Source: Marinobacter vinifirmus (GTDB lineage Bacteria > Pseudomonadota > Gammaproteobacteria > Pseudomonadales > Oleiphilaceae). Taken from it: DNA of 42,205 nucleotides. Under the pieces are notes generated by a model. That model made no database searches, was not told the DNA's origin, and saw only the letters and a program-made list of their open reading frames with translations. This document shows positions 18,164 to 26,757 of the stretch, one piece after another. Within the stretch, counting starts at the first letter, position 1; every line of letters starts with the position of its first letter. The position numbers and the translations under genes were made by a program. Location of the stretch: positions 1 to 42,205 of the forward strand of contig NZ_NEFY01000018.1 in NCBI RefSeq assembly GCF_002258215.1, in the 5' to 3' direction.

Positions 18164-19249
18164 TCAGTGCCCGGGCGCCTGGCTGAAAAATTCTTCAATC
18201 CACTCATTGTCCAGTTCCGCCAGCGACGCATAACGCCAGCGGGGCTGCATGTCTTTGTCGATCAGCAATGCCCGGATGCCTTCGGCAAACTCGCCCTTCT
18301 TCAGGCAGTTCACCGACATCACCAGCTCGTTATCCAACACCTGTTTCAGGCTGTCGCGCTGGCTGCGCTGCAGATGTTTCCAGGTCAGGGCCAGCGAGGT
18401 GGGTGAGGCACTGGCCAATCCCTTCACAGCTTTGCGCAGCCAACCCTCTCGGCCGCCCAGGTCCTTAAGCTGCGCTACCACCTGCTCAAGGGAATCGCCA
18501 TCGGTGGCCTGCTGGATATCATCAAAGTGATCGCGAACCGCAGACGCCGGCAGCGCCTCCCGGCTTTGCTGTTCATACTGGCGCAGTACCGAGCTGACAA
18601 CACTATTTGCGCTGGAACCCTGCCAGTTGGCGGAGGCCAGGGCATCAATCACCTGCCCTTTGAGTTCGTGGCTGACGAACCGGTCTGCCATGCCCACAAA
18701 CAGCGCATCGGCTGGGTTCATGCGGGTGCCGGTCAGCCCCAGAAACATTCCGGTACGCCCGGGCATGCGGTTCAGGAACCAGCCGGCGCCGATATCCGGG
18801 TACAGGCCGATGCTCACTTCCGGCATGGCCAGTTTCGAGTGCTCGGTAACTACCCGGTGGGAAGCGCCCGCCATCAGGCCGATGCCGCCGCCCATTACAA
18901 TGCCATTGCCCCAGCACACAACCGGTTTGGGGAAAGTATGGATCAGGTAGTCCAGCTCGTATTCTTCGGTGAAGAACCGTTCACCTTCAGCCAGCTTTCC
19001 GGGCTCGGTCATGCTACGGTACAGGGACACGATATCGCCACCGGCGCAGAAGGCCTTGTCGCCCTCAGCTTCCAGCCAGACCGCGCATACGCTGTCATCG
19101 TCGGCCCAGCGTTGCAGCTGCGGCTTGAGCAGGCGGATCATGTCCATAGACAGCGAATTCAGGTTACGCGGGCTGTTCAGCCTGGCGACCGCAATCCGGC
19201 CACCGCCGTTTGTGGTCCACTCTTCAAATACCATCGGTTGATCGCTCAT
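18164..19249 (-). CDS. 3-hydroxyisobutyryl-CoA hydrolase (361 aa)
   Basis: Crotonase-fold hydrolase that frees 3-hydroxyisobutyrate from CoA. FCAGGDIVSLYRS and GNGIVMGGGIGLMAGASHRVVTE form the oxyanion region. MPEVSIGLYPDIGAGWFL carries the Glu and Asp typical of HIBCH rather than hydratase members. The extended C-terminal half (about 100 aa longer than hydratases) is typical. ATG at 19249 is used; the longer frame overlaps the upstream gene. 13 nt after the hydratase gene. Confidence 0.93.
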   Translation of the reverse strand: MSDQPMVFEEWTTNGGGRIAVARLNSPRNLNSLSMDMIRLLKPQLQRWADDDSVCAVWLEAEGDKAFCAGGDIVSLYRSMTEPGKLAEGERFFTEEYELDYLIHTFPKPVVCWGNGIVMGGGIGLMAGASHRVVTEHSKLAMPEVSIGLYPDIGAGWFLNRMPGRTGMFLGLTGTRMNPADALFVGMADRFVSHELKGQVIDALASANWQGSSANSVVSSVLRQYEQQSREALPASAVRDHFDDIQQATDGDSLEQVVAQLKDLGGREGWLRKAVKGLASASPTSLALTWKHLQRSQRDSLKQVLDNELVMSVNCLKKGEFAEGIRALLIDKDMQPRWRYASLAELDNEWIEEFFSQAPGH

Positions 19250-19262
19250 AGCAGCCCCGGGC

Positions 19263-20042
19263 TTATCGGTTTTTCCATTCCGGCTTGCGCTTCTCGAGGA
19301 ACGCATTCACGCCTTCTTTCTGGTCTTCGGTGTGGAACAGCTCCACAAACAGTTCCCGCTCCATGCGCCAGCCATCGGTATGGCTACGGCCATCACGGGC
19401 GCTCATCACCAGCTGCTTGCAGCGGGAAATGGAAGACGGGCTCTGCTTGCAGGCGCCTTCGGCCAGTTTCAGGGCGGCTGCCAGGCCCTGTCCGGACGGC
19501 ACCACTTCTTCCACCAGGCCAATCTGCAGGGCCTTGTTGGCATCTACCCGCTCGCCGCACAGAATCATGCGCTTGGCCCAGCCCTCGCCTACCAGCCAGG
19601 GCAGGTTCTGGGTGCCACCGGCGCAGGGCAGCAGGCCAACACCGGCTTCCGGCAGCGCCATCTGGGCGTGCTCTTCGGCAATGCGGATATCGCAAGACAA
19701 CGCACACTCCAGGCCACCGCCCATGGCGTAGCCGTTAATGGCGGCAATCGACACACCACGGAAGGCAGTCAGCGTGGCAAAGGCCTGACCGAACTTCTGG
19801 GCCATCTCGTTGGCTCGGGCACGGTCGCCGTCGGCAAAGGTTTTCAGGTCCGCCCCGGCAGAGAAGAATTTCTCACCCTGGCCGGTGACCACCAGCGCGA
19901 AGATGTTGCGGTCTGCGTTGAGGTCTTCAATGGTGGCCTCCAGAGCCGCCAGAGAGTCTGCCGTCCAGGTATTGGCCGGCGGGTTAGCGATGGTCAGGAT
20001 CGCAATGTGATCGCGCTTTTCCAGTTGAATCAGTTCGCTCAT
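19263..20042 (-). CDS. Enoyl-CoA hydratase (259 aa), methacrylyl-CoA hydration by context
   Basis: Crotonase-fold hydratase. FFSAGADLKTFA, NGYAMGGGLECALSCDIRIA (first catalytic Glu in GGGLE) and LPEAGVGLLPCAGGTQNL (second Glu in PEAGVGL) are both intact. Position in the operon between isobutyryl-CoA dehydrogenase and 3-hydroxyisobutyryl-CoA hydrolase predicts methacrylyl-CoA to 3-hydroxyisobutyryl-CoA. ATG at 20042 with AAAGGA. It could also serve the isoleucine unit, which has no hydratase of its own here. Confidence 0.92.
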   Translation of the reverse strand: MSELIQLEKRDHIAILTIANPPANTWTADSLAALEATIEDLNADRNIFALVVTGQGEKFFSAGADLKTFADGDRARANEMAQKFGQAFATLTAFRGVSIAAINGYAMGGGLECALSCDIRIAEEHAQMALPEAGVGLLPCAGGTQNLPWLVGEGWAKRMILCGERVDANKALQIGLVEEVVPSGQGLAAALKLAEGACKQSPSSISRCKQLVMSARDGRSHTDGWRMERELFVELFHTEDQKEGVNAFLEKRKPEWKNR

Positions 20043-20085
20043 GGTAAATTCCTTTGGTTGTTCCGGTGCTGATGATTACGGCCGG

Positions 20086-21252
20086 TTACTGGATGGCTTC
20101 GGCAACGCCGTCTTCCAGCATGCGGCGGGCAATAATCAGGCGCATGATTTCGTTGGTGCCTTCGAGAATCTGGTGTACCCGAAGATCCCGAACGTAGCGC
20201 TCCAGCGGGTATTCCCGAATGTAGCCATAACCGCCGTGAAGCTGCAGGGCTTCGTTTACTACCTCGAAACAGGCATCGGTGGCGAAGCGCTTGGCCATGG
20301 CACAATGCAACGTGGCTTCCGGGTCGCCGGCATCCAGCTTGAAGGCGCCCAAACGCACCATCTGCCGGGCCGCCACCAGGTTGGTGGCCATATCCGCCAG
20401 TTTGAACTGCAGCGCCTGGAAGGCTGCCAGTGGCTTGCCGAACTGCTGGCGCTCGTGCAGGTAATTGCGGGCCCGCAGCAGCGCCGCCTGGGCGCCGCCA
20501 AGGGAGCAGGTGGCGATGTTCAGGCGGCCGCCGTCCAGGCCCTTCATGGCAATGGCGAAGCCATCGCCCTCATTACCGATTCGGTTACTGGCCGGAATAC
20601 GCACATCTTCCAGGGTGACCAGCCGCGTAGGCTGGCTGTGCCAACCCATCTTTTCCTCGTTCTTGCCGTAGGAAACACCCTCGGCATTGGCAGGGATCAC
20701 AAAGGTGGAAATCCCCTTGGCGCCACTGTCGGCATCGCCGGTACGGGCCATCAACACAAGAACATCGGTGGCGCCGGCGCCGGAGATAAACATCTTGCTG
20801 CCGTTGATCACATAGCTGTCTCCATCCCGAACCGCCCTGGTACGCAGGCTGGCGGCATCGGAGCCGGCCCCGGGTTCGGTCAGGCAGTAGGAGGCCAGCC
20901 ATTCACCGCTGGCCAGCCTGGGCACAAACTCCCGCTTCAGGTCGTCCGAGGCAAAGCTGGCTACCATCCAGGTGGCCATGTTGTGAATCGTGATAAAGGC
21001 CGCCGTGGATGGGCAGGCCATGGCCAGCTCTTCCACGATCACCGAGGTGTCCATGCGGGACAGGCCCATGCCGCCCAGGGCTTCCGGGGTATAAATCCCC
21101 ATAAAGCCCATCTCGCCGGCTTCTTTCATCACCTCCACCGGGAAGGTGTGGTCTACATCCCACTGGCCGGCATAGGGTGCCATGGCTTTCTCGGCAAAGG
21201 CCCGGGCCGCATCCCGGAACGCCAGCTGGTCTTCGGTCAGGTTGAAATCCAT
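20086..21252 (-). CDS. Acyl-CoA dehydrogenase, probable isobutyryl-CoA dehydrogenase (388 aa)
   Basis: First oxidation step of valine after the keto-acid dehydrogenase. CLTEPGAGSDAASL, INGSKMFISGAG, LHGGYGYIREYPLERYVRDLRVHQI and EGTNEIMRLIIARRML are present. Here the catalytic Glu is in EGTNE (Glu364), the short-chain/isobutyryl arrangement, unlike the three other acyl-CoA dehydrogenases in the window. ATG at 21252 with GGGAG upstream. 21 nt after mmsA and 43 nt before the hydratase gene. Confidence 0.93.
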   Translation of the reverse strand: MDFNLTEDQLAFRDAARAFAEKAMAPYAGQWDVDHTFPVEVMKEAGEMGFMGIYTPEALGGMGLSRMDTSVIVEELAMACPSTAAFITIHNMATWMVASFASDDLKREFVPRLASGEWLASYCLTEPGAGSDAASLRTRAVRDGDSYVINGSKMFISGAGATDVLVLMARTGDADSGAKGISTFVIPANAEGVSYGKNEEKMGWHSQPTRLVTLEDVRIPASNRIGNEGDGFAIAMKGLDGGRLNIATCSLGGAQAALLRARNYLHERQQFGKPLAAFQALQFKLADMATNLVAARQMVRLGAFKLDAGDPEATLHCAMAKRFATDACFEVVNEALQLHGGYGYIREYPLERYVRDLRVHQILEGTNEIMRLIIARRMLEDGVAEAIQ

Positions 21253-21273
21253 CGTTCAGCTCCCTGCTCGGCG

Positions 21274-22767
21274 TTACCGGAGTTGGATGGAGAAGTTGGC
21301 TTCGGTAGACGTTGCTTCACTGTTAAACCAGCGGGAGGTGACGGTCTTGGTTTCGGTGTAGAAACGCACTGCCTGCTTGCCGTAAGCGTGCTGGTCACCG
21401 TAGAAAGAACCCTTCCAGCCAGTGAAAGAGAAGAACGGCAGGGGCACCGGAATGGGAATATTCACACCCACCTGGCCAACTTCGATCTCGTGCTGGAACC
21501 GACGGGCGGCGCCACCATGGTTGGTGAAGATAGAGGTGCCGTTGCCATAAGGACTGTTGTTGATCAGCTCGATGGCTTCGCCAAGGTCGTTCGCGTTCAT
21601 GCAGGTGAGCACCGGGCCGAAGATTTCTTCTTTATAGATGTCCATTTCCGGCGTGACTTCGCTGAACAGGGTGGGCCCTACCCAGTTACCGTCCGGCAGG
21701 CCATCCACGGTGCAGCCGCGACCATCCAGCATCAGCTTCGCGCCCTGGGCCTCGCCGGTGGCAATCAGGGCTTCAACCCGCTCCTTGGCCCTCGGGCTAA
21801 TCACCGGGCCATAGCTGGCACCGGAGTCGTTCCAGGCACCCGGGCGTACCTTCGCCATGGCTTCCTTGAGTTCCGGAATCCACTCTTGCGCCGCTCCGAC
21901 AAACACCGCCACGGAGATAGCCATGCAACGCTGGCCGGCGGCACCCACAGAGGCACCCACCAGGGCATTGATCACCTGCTGCTTGTCGGCATCCGGCATG
22001 ATGACCATGTGGTTCTTGGCGCCGGCAAAGCTCTGCACGCGCTTCATGTTACGGGTGCCGGTTTCGTAGATGTAGCGGCCGACCGGTACTGAACCGACAA
22101 AGGAAATTGCCTTGATGGCGGGATCGTTCAGCAGGGTGTCCACCTGCTCCTTGGCACCGTGTACTACCTGCAGAACGCCCTTGGGCGCACCGGCTTCTTC
22201 GAACAGTTCTGCCAGGCGCATCGGGGTCAGCGGGTCCTGCTCGGACGGTTTCAGTACAAAGGTGTTACCGCAGGCGATGGCCATGGGGAACATCCACAGG
22301 GGAATCATGGCCGGGAAGTTGAACGGGGTAATACCGGCGCAAACGCCCAACGGCTGGATCCACGAGTGGGTATCCACTTCCCGCGCGACGTTTTCAACGG
22401 TCTCGCCCATCATCATGGACGCCACGTTGGCGGCATGCTCTACCACTTCGATACCGCGCCAGACATCGCCCTTGGCGTCGTCAAAGGTTTTACCGGTTTC
22501 CTGGGACAGGATTTCGGCAATCTCGTCGTGGTGTTCTTTCAGCAGTGCCTGGTAACGCAGCATGACCCGGGCACGCTCGGATACCGGGGTTTCTTTCCAG
22601 CTTTTGAACACTTCGCCGGCGTTGTCGATGGCCTTGCGCATTTCGTCCGCCGTGGCGCAGGGCACCTGGGCGATGACTTCGTTAGTGGCCGGGTTGGTCA
22701 CGTCGATCCAGTTCTGGGTCTGGCTCTGAACAAATTCACCAGCAATAAACTGAGGTACTTTTTTCAT
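21274..22767 (-). CDS. mmsA: CoA-acylating methylmalonate-semialdehyde dehydrogenase (497 aa)
   Basis: Converts methylmalonate semialdehyde plus CoA and NAD to propionyl-CoA, the last valine step. ALDH superfamily member: TPFNFP (147-152), [24 protein letters not shown], catalytic Cys281 in GQRCMAIS and a C-terminal [31 protein letters not shown] block typical of MMSDH. Full length. First gene of the leftward operon and divergent from its likely activator; 127 bp lie between. Starts at the ATG at 22767. Confidence 0.97.
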   Translation of the reverse strand: MKKVPQFIAGEFVQSQTQNWIDVTNPATNEVIAQVPCATADEMRKAIDNAGEVFKSWKETPVSERARVMLRYQALLKEHHDEIAEILSQETGKTFDDAKGDVWRGIEVVEHAANVASMMMGETVENVAREVDTHSWIQPLGVCAGITPFNFPAMIPLWMFPMAIACGNTFVLKPSEQDPLTPMRLAELFEEAGAPKGVLQVVHGAKEQVDTLLNDPAIKAISFVGSVPVGRYIYETGTRNMKRVQSFAGAKNHMVIMPDADKQQVINALVGASVGAAGQRCMAISVAVFVGAAQEWIPELKEAMAKVRPGAWNDSGASYGPVISPRAKERVEALIATGEAQGAKLMLDGRGCTVDGLPDGNWVGPTLFSEVTPEMDIYKEEIFGPVLTCMNANDLGEAIELINNSPYGNGTSIFTNHGGAARRFQHEIEVGQVGVNIPIPVPLPFFSFTGWKGSFYGDQHAYGKQAVRFYTETKTVTSRWFNSEATSTEANFSIQLR

Positions 22768-22894
22768 GAGGATGGTCCCTGTTTGTTGTTGTCCGGGAGT
22801 GCCGTGGCCCGCTGAATAACGAAACGGACCTGGCGATGATTTTCCAAAAGACTAGCACGCTCCTTGCCGCCTTATGATTGACTAAGTTTCGCCC
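22768..22894. promoter_or_regulatory. Divergent mmsA / AraC-type regulator control region
   Basis: 127 bp holding both promoters. TATGAT (22873-22878) could be a -10 for the regulator gene, although it lies close to its start. No LiuR-like TTTACGT dyad is present, so valine genes appear to be under the AraC-type protein rather than LiuR. No clear activator half-sites were identified. Confidence 0.45.
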
Positions 22895-23815
22895 ATGATG
22901 GATTATTTTTCGATGACCAGTCATCAAAGCACCAAGCCATCCGCGCAAACCTCCCAGTGGCCTGTTCCTGCAGACAGCGTTCGCTATGTGGTTCCGGAGC
23001 CCATCGTCCGCCAACTGGCGCACCACCCACTGACCCGGGAGCTGTACCCGCTGGCCTTCGGCCATTACCGGCGGGCGGCGGGCCATCACATGCATCGGGA
23101 ACACCATCGTGACAATCTTTTGATCTATTGCACCGATGGCAAAGCTTTTCTGAACGTGGCGGGCGAACCTTACACCGTCAGCGCCGGCGACCTGTTGCTG
23201 CTGCCTGCCGGCGCCAGCCACCGCTACACGGCGGACCCGGACAATCCATGGACCATTCACTGGGTGCACTACACCGGCCCGCTGGCCGCAGAGTTTGGTG
23301 ACTACATGGGATTTGATGACAACACCCGAGTGCTCCATCTGGGGCGCCAGCCCCGCCTGCTGGTAGACTTCAACGGCCTGCTGTCGGTTCGCCAGACCGG
23401 CTTCCGCACCAAGGGGCTGATCCACGCCAGCAATCGCCTTCGACAGCTGCTGAGTGCCGTCCCCATGAACGTGGATGAAACCAGCCAGGCCCGGCAAGCC
23501 GAGCTGGACACCCTTCACAACTACATGCGCGAACACCTGGAAGAGCGACTGACCTTGCAGCAACTGGCCGAACTCAGCGGGCTATCACCGGCCCATTTCG
23601 CCACCCGTTACCGGGAACAGACCGGCACCTCACCGATTCAGCATTTCCTGCACCTGAAGGTGGAGCGGGCCTGCGAACTGCTGGACACCACCAGCCACAC
23701 CTTCGCTGACATCAGCCGGCAACTGGGTTACGACGATGCCTATTACTTCTCCCGGCTGTTCAAAAAGGTAATGGGCAAATCCCCCAGCGACTACCGGCAT
23801 ACCGCCAGGCACTGA
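22895..23815 (+). CDS. mmsR: AraC-family regulator, MmsR-like (306 aa)
   Basis: N-terminal cupin-type effector domain (about 40-150; HREHHRDNLLIYCTDGKAFLNV, then VSAGDLLLLPAGASHRY). The C-terminal AraC double HTH (about 195-300) includes LTLQQLAELSGLSPAHFATRYREQTG and FADISRQLGYDDAYYFSRLFKKVMGKSPSDYR. It is divergent from mmsA, the classical position of MmsR, the activator of the mms operon in Pseudomonas. Start ATG ATG at 22895 is not preceded by a strong ribosome site; an ATG at residue 7 is an alternative. The gene name is from context and domain build. Confidence 0.82.
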   Translation: MMDYFSMTSHQSTKPSAQTSQWPVPADSVRYVVPEPIVRQLAHHPLTRELYPLAFGHYRRAAGHHMHREHHRDNLLIYCTDGKAFLNVAGEPYTVSAGDLLLLPAGASHRYTADPDNPWTIHWVHYTGPLAAEFGDYMGFDDNTRVLHLGRQPRLLVDFNGLLSVRQTGFRTKGLIHASNRLRQLLSAVPMNVDETSQARQAELDTLHNYMREHLEERLTLQQLAELSGLSPAHFATRYREQTGTSPIQHFLHLKVERACELLDTTSHTFADISRQLGYDDAYYFSRLFKKVMGKSPSDYRHTARH

Positions 23816-23917
23816 CCCATTGGCGCAGATAGCCTGGCTCCCTGGCCCGACTGCAATTGGCAAGGCGACAAAATTCCGGTATCACACAGGACTCACTTAT
23901 TCATTCAGGAGGCGCAG

Positions 23918-24898
23918 ATGCAGCCACTGGACATTCAGGTAGTTGACCAGGCCATCAGCTGGTGCGATGGCGGTCAGGATTTCTGGCTGTGTACGGTACT
24001 CAGTACCTTCGGCTCCTCTCCCCGGGCGCCGGGCTCCTGGCTAGTAGCACAGGCCAGTGGTGACCATTGCGGCTCGTTGTCAGGCGGCTGTGTGGAAGAG
24101 GACTTTCTCGAACGCCTGCAGGAAGGCGAATTTCAGGGCCGCATCAACCGAATCCGCTACGGTGCCGCCGATGGCCTGGACAACCCCAGAGTCAGCCTGC
24201 CCTGCGGCGGTGTGCTGGATGTTCTGATTGAACACTGGCCCGCCTCAGCCAGTACCCGGGAGCACTTCCTGGCACTTCGGGCCGCCTTGAGCGGCCAGGA
24301 CCATGTGGCTCGAAAGGTTTGCCTGAAAACCGGCGAAGCCAGTGTCGAGCCAGACCGGGAAACGGGCCAGAAAGTGATGGAAGACGAAACAACCGCCACC
24401 CTGAAACTGCGGGTGGGGCCGGTATCCCGGTTGCTCATTGCCGGCTTGTCGCCGGTGGCCACCGCCTGCGCCAGCTTTGCCCATAGCCTGGGTTTCGAGG
24501 TGATCGTATGTGACCCGCGCCAGGAAGAAGCCTGCAACTTCAACATACCCGGCGTTACCCTGCACCAGGAGCTGCCCTCTGTGTGGATCGCCCGCGAAGG
24601 CTGCCACGGAGCAACCGCGGTAGTTGCCCTCACCCACGACCCGAAGATTGACGACACCGCCCTGATGGAAGCGGTGAAAACCGACGCTTTCTACATCGGC
24701 GTGATGGGTTCTTTGCGCACCTCGGAAAAACGCCGGGAGCGTTTACTGCGCATTGGCGGGCTGAACGAGCAGCAGGTTGAGCAAATCCGCATGCCCATCG
24801 GCCTGAATATCGGCAGCAAGACGCCGGCGGAGATTGCCCTGTCTGTGATGGCGGATATTGTTCGGGTCCGCCAGGGCATTGCGAAGGATAACCTCTGA
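23918..24898 (+). CDS. XdhC/CoxI-family protein without a neighbouring molybdoenzyme (326 aa)
   Basis: The N-terminal XdhC/CoxI domain (about 15-80) has TVLSTFGSSPRAPGSWLV and GSLSGGCVEEDFLER. The C-terminal Rossmann XdhC domain (about 165-320) has LLIAGLSPVATACASFAHSLGFEVIVCDPR and YIGVMGSLRTSEKRRERLLRIGG...MPIGLNIGSKTPAEIALSVMADIV. XdhC-type proteins insert or sulfurate the molybdenum cofactor of xanthine dehydrogenase-family enzymes. No molybdoenzyme, MobA or CoxM/L gene is adjacent, so its client is unknown. Start ATG at 23918 with a perfect AGGAGG. Confidence 0.88.
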   Translation: MQPLDIQVVDQAISWCDGGQDFWLCTVLSTFGSSPRAPGSWLVAQASGDHCGSLSGGCVEEDFLERLQEGEFQGRINRIRYGAADGLDNPRVSLPCGGVLDVLIEHWPASASTREHFLALRAALSGQDHVARKVCLKTGEASVEPDRETGQKVMEDETTATLKLRVGPVSRLLIAGLSPVATACASFAHSLGFEVIVCDPRQEEACNFNIPGVTLHQELPSVWIAREGCHGATAVVALTHDPKIDDTALMEAVKTDAFYIGVMGSLRTSEKRRERLLRIGGLNEQQVEQIRMPIGLNIGSKTPAEIALSVMADIVRVRQGIAKDNL

Positions 24899-25004
24899 TA
24901 TTTTTTCAGTATATCCTAATCTATCCCAAACAAATCTCCGTACAACTGATCACCCTGCCCAACTTATACCCGGGCGGGGGCCAATCAACTGTATGGAGAG
25001 AACC

Positions 25005-25445
25005 ATGAACAAGCACAACAAAACCCGCTCCCTGTTCACCGCAGCCCTGCTGGCCGGCAGCCTGAGTGCCGGAACCGCCCTGGCTGACCACCACGGCAAC
25101 AACAAAGTGGGCGTATGGGGCGACGACCAGTCTGTGTCTGAAGGCACGGTAACCGCCAAGAAAGTCATGACAGAAAAGAACGGCTGGCTGGTAGTGCACC
25201 GCACCGATGAAGCCATGAAACCGGGCCCGGTGGTGGGCTATGCGCCCCTGAAGAAAGGTAAGAACATGGACGTAGCCGCCATTCTGACCGAAGAAGTGGC
25301 CGCCGGTGACATGCTGATGCTGATGATTCACAGCGAAGACGGCGGCATGAAAACCGGTGTATTCGAATACACCCTGGGCGCCAAGGAAGACGGCCCCATC
25401 CGGATGGATGGCAAGCTGGTGATGGCGACGATTACGGCGCAATAA
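25005..25445 (+). CDS. Small secreted protein, DUF7282-like (146 aa)
   Basis: Signal peptide of about 27 residues (basic start, AALLAGSLSAG core, cleavage at ALA-DHHG). The mature part has a pattern GWLVVHRTDEAMKPGPVVGYAPLKKGKNMDVAAIL, then AGDMLMLMIHSEDGGMKTGVFEY. This resembles the DUF7282 beta-sandwich domain of secreted proteins. The start at 25005 follows GGAGAG; the earlier ATG at 24993 overlaps that site and is less likely. Function unknown. Followed by a stem-loop that ends it against the convergent lipoprotein gene. Confidence 0.8.
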   Translation: MNKHNKTRSLFTAALLAGSLSAGTALADHHGNNKVGVWGDDQSVSEGTVTAKKVMTEKNGWLVVHRTDEAMKPGPVVGYAPLKKGKNMDVAAILTEEVAAGDMLMLMIHSEDGGMKTGVFEYTLGAKEDGPIRMDGKLVMATITAQ

Positions 25446-25463
25446 TTCGTCATCTCGGCAACA

Positions 25464-25492
25464 TGCCCGGCATGCTCCGCCGCAGCCGGGCA
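25464..25492. terminator. Stem-loop between convergent genes
   Basis: TGCCCGGC (25464-25471) pairs with GCCGGGCA (25485-25492), an 8 bp GC-rich stem with a 13 nt loop, between the ends of two convergent genes. On the plus strand it is followed by AAAA rather than a T-tract, so termination is plausible but not certain. Confidence 0.5.
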
Positions 25493-25548
25493 AAACCCGA
25501 TTCCAGCTTTAGCCCATTTTCGACCCCATAAGTTTCCTCAGAGGAATA

Positions 25549-26502
25549 CTACATCCCCACCAGTTCATGGTACTCCGCATAAAACCGCCCAAAGCTCAAA
25601 TACCGGCCCCGATGATCCACCAGCTCCATCGCATCAAATGCCTCAACAAATGCTCGGGATTCACCGGTGCTGATTTCCCCTCGATAATCGCCGGTCCAGT
25701 CCATGTACTGCACCAGGTCCAGCAGCAAGGTCATCGTCAGGGCACCATTGGCCTGTTCAAGGTAGCGATATGCCAGGGCGTAGTGTTCAAAGCGGTAGCT
25801 GACGTTACCTGCCTCGCTTCGTGTAGCATCTCGCAGCGGGCTGTAGTCGTAGTGCTGGTATGCCGGGGCAACCGGATCACCGGCCACAAGGGCGGCCTGG
25901 CCTTCCGCGAACCAGTAAGGCAGCAGGGGAACCGCGGCGTTGTAGCGGCTCAGGTTTTCCTGAACGTAATGGGCCAGCTCGTGGGTGAATATCTGCCCGG
26001 CCTCATAGGGCCAGCTTCTGTGATAAGGAGCGATGGCCACCGCTGCGAGGGTACCCGATGCCAGGTTGGCATTTGTCACCCGTGAGCTCAGACACCCGGT
26101 TAGTCGTTCAGGATAGGGCGCCTCGGCACTGCGCTCATCCACAAAGTCCCGCCAGGTCATTTTGAACCGGTTTAATACACCGTCTATGCGGGTATTCAGT
26201 TCTGTGGCCGCGGCGCGGAAGGTGTTTTCGCTATAGGCGGAAGAACCGTATACCCGAACCCGGCCATCGGCTGTTTCGAAGTACAGGGTTTCACCGATGC
26301 AGACCTCGGCTTCGTGGTTCAGGCTCCAGCTTTCACTGGGGAAATAACGGCCGGTGTCCCTGGCATCCAGGAAGTAGCCCCGGCTATAGCTCGGCTCTTC
26401 GTAGTAGCGATCACCCGACGTGGCACTGACCTTACAGCCAGACAGCACAACTGCTGCCAATGCCAGCAATCCTCCCACTCTCAACCCTGGCAACTTCAGC
26501 AT
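25549..26502 (-). CDS. Lipoprotein with gluzincin zinc-protease motif (317 aa)
   Basis: Lipoprotein signal with lipobox LSGC (Cys23), so the product is probably anchored in the inner or outer membrane facing the periplasm. The middle holds FTHELAHYVQE (HELAH at 174-178). It is followed 22 residues later by YWFAEGQAAL with Glu200, the HExxH...E arrangement of gluzincin metallopeptidases (peptidase MA-like). A tail of helices follows. The start ATG at 26502 has GGAGC; a longer in-frame start at 26544 would place extra residues before the signal and is rejected. Substrate unknown. Divergent from the polyamine-type transporter operon. Confidence 0.8.
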   Translation of the reverse strand: MLKLPGLRVGGLLALAAVVLSGCKVSATSGDRYYEEPSYSRGYFLDARDTGRYFPSESWSLNHEAEVCIGETLYFETADGRVRVYGSSAYSENTFRAAATELNTRIDGVLNRFKMTWRDFVDERSAEAPYPERLTGCLSSRVTNANLASGTLAAVAIAPYHRSWPYEAGQIFTHELAHYVQENLSRYNAAVPLLPYWFAEGQAALVAGDPVAPAYQHYDYSPLRDATRSEAGNVSYRFEHYALAYRYLEQANGALTMTLLLDLVQYMDWTGDYRGEISTGESRAFVEAFDAMELVDHRGRYLSFGRFYAEYHELVGM

Positions 26503-26757
26503 CTGCTTGCTCCAGATTCGATTGTTTGAATCTATAGTGACCAAGATACCCAGCCGTGTCCGTCAATCAGTGTAAAAACAAGGTAAAGGCCGCCGTCCCC
26601 GCTACGTTTCGGGGCGTACGCACAACCCCCGATCCCGCCAGTGAAATTTATGTAGCGCACACCCCCACATCGTGTTAAAAATCGCTCGGATCCCACCAGA
26701 ACCGCGTGTGTCCTGCACGCTTTGTATCCATCCCTTTTCAGTGAGGGACACCATCCA
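26503..26757. promoter_or_regulatory. Intergenic region between the lipoprotein and potF-like genes
   Basis: 255 bp between divergent genes. It contains a small dyad CCCCG (26597-26601) / CGGGG (26610-26614) and AT-richer patches around 26530-26580 and 26645-26680. No gene is supported. I could not define a convincing promoter pair or known operator. A GAGG ribosome site lies just before the potF-like start at 26758. Confidence 0.45.

Noticed and set aside
20041..22092. 683-codon open frame on the plus strand opposite the valine genes
   Set aside because: It spans two well-supported genes on the minus strand and resembles no protein family; a GC-codon shadow.
23918..24898. CO or xanthine dehydrogenase operon
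   Set aside because: Only the XdhC-like accessory gene is present; no large, medium or small dehydrogenase subunit is in the window.
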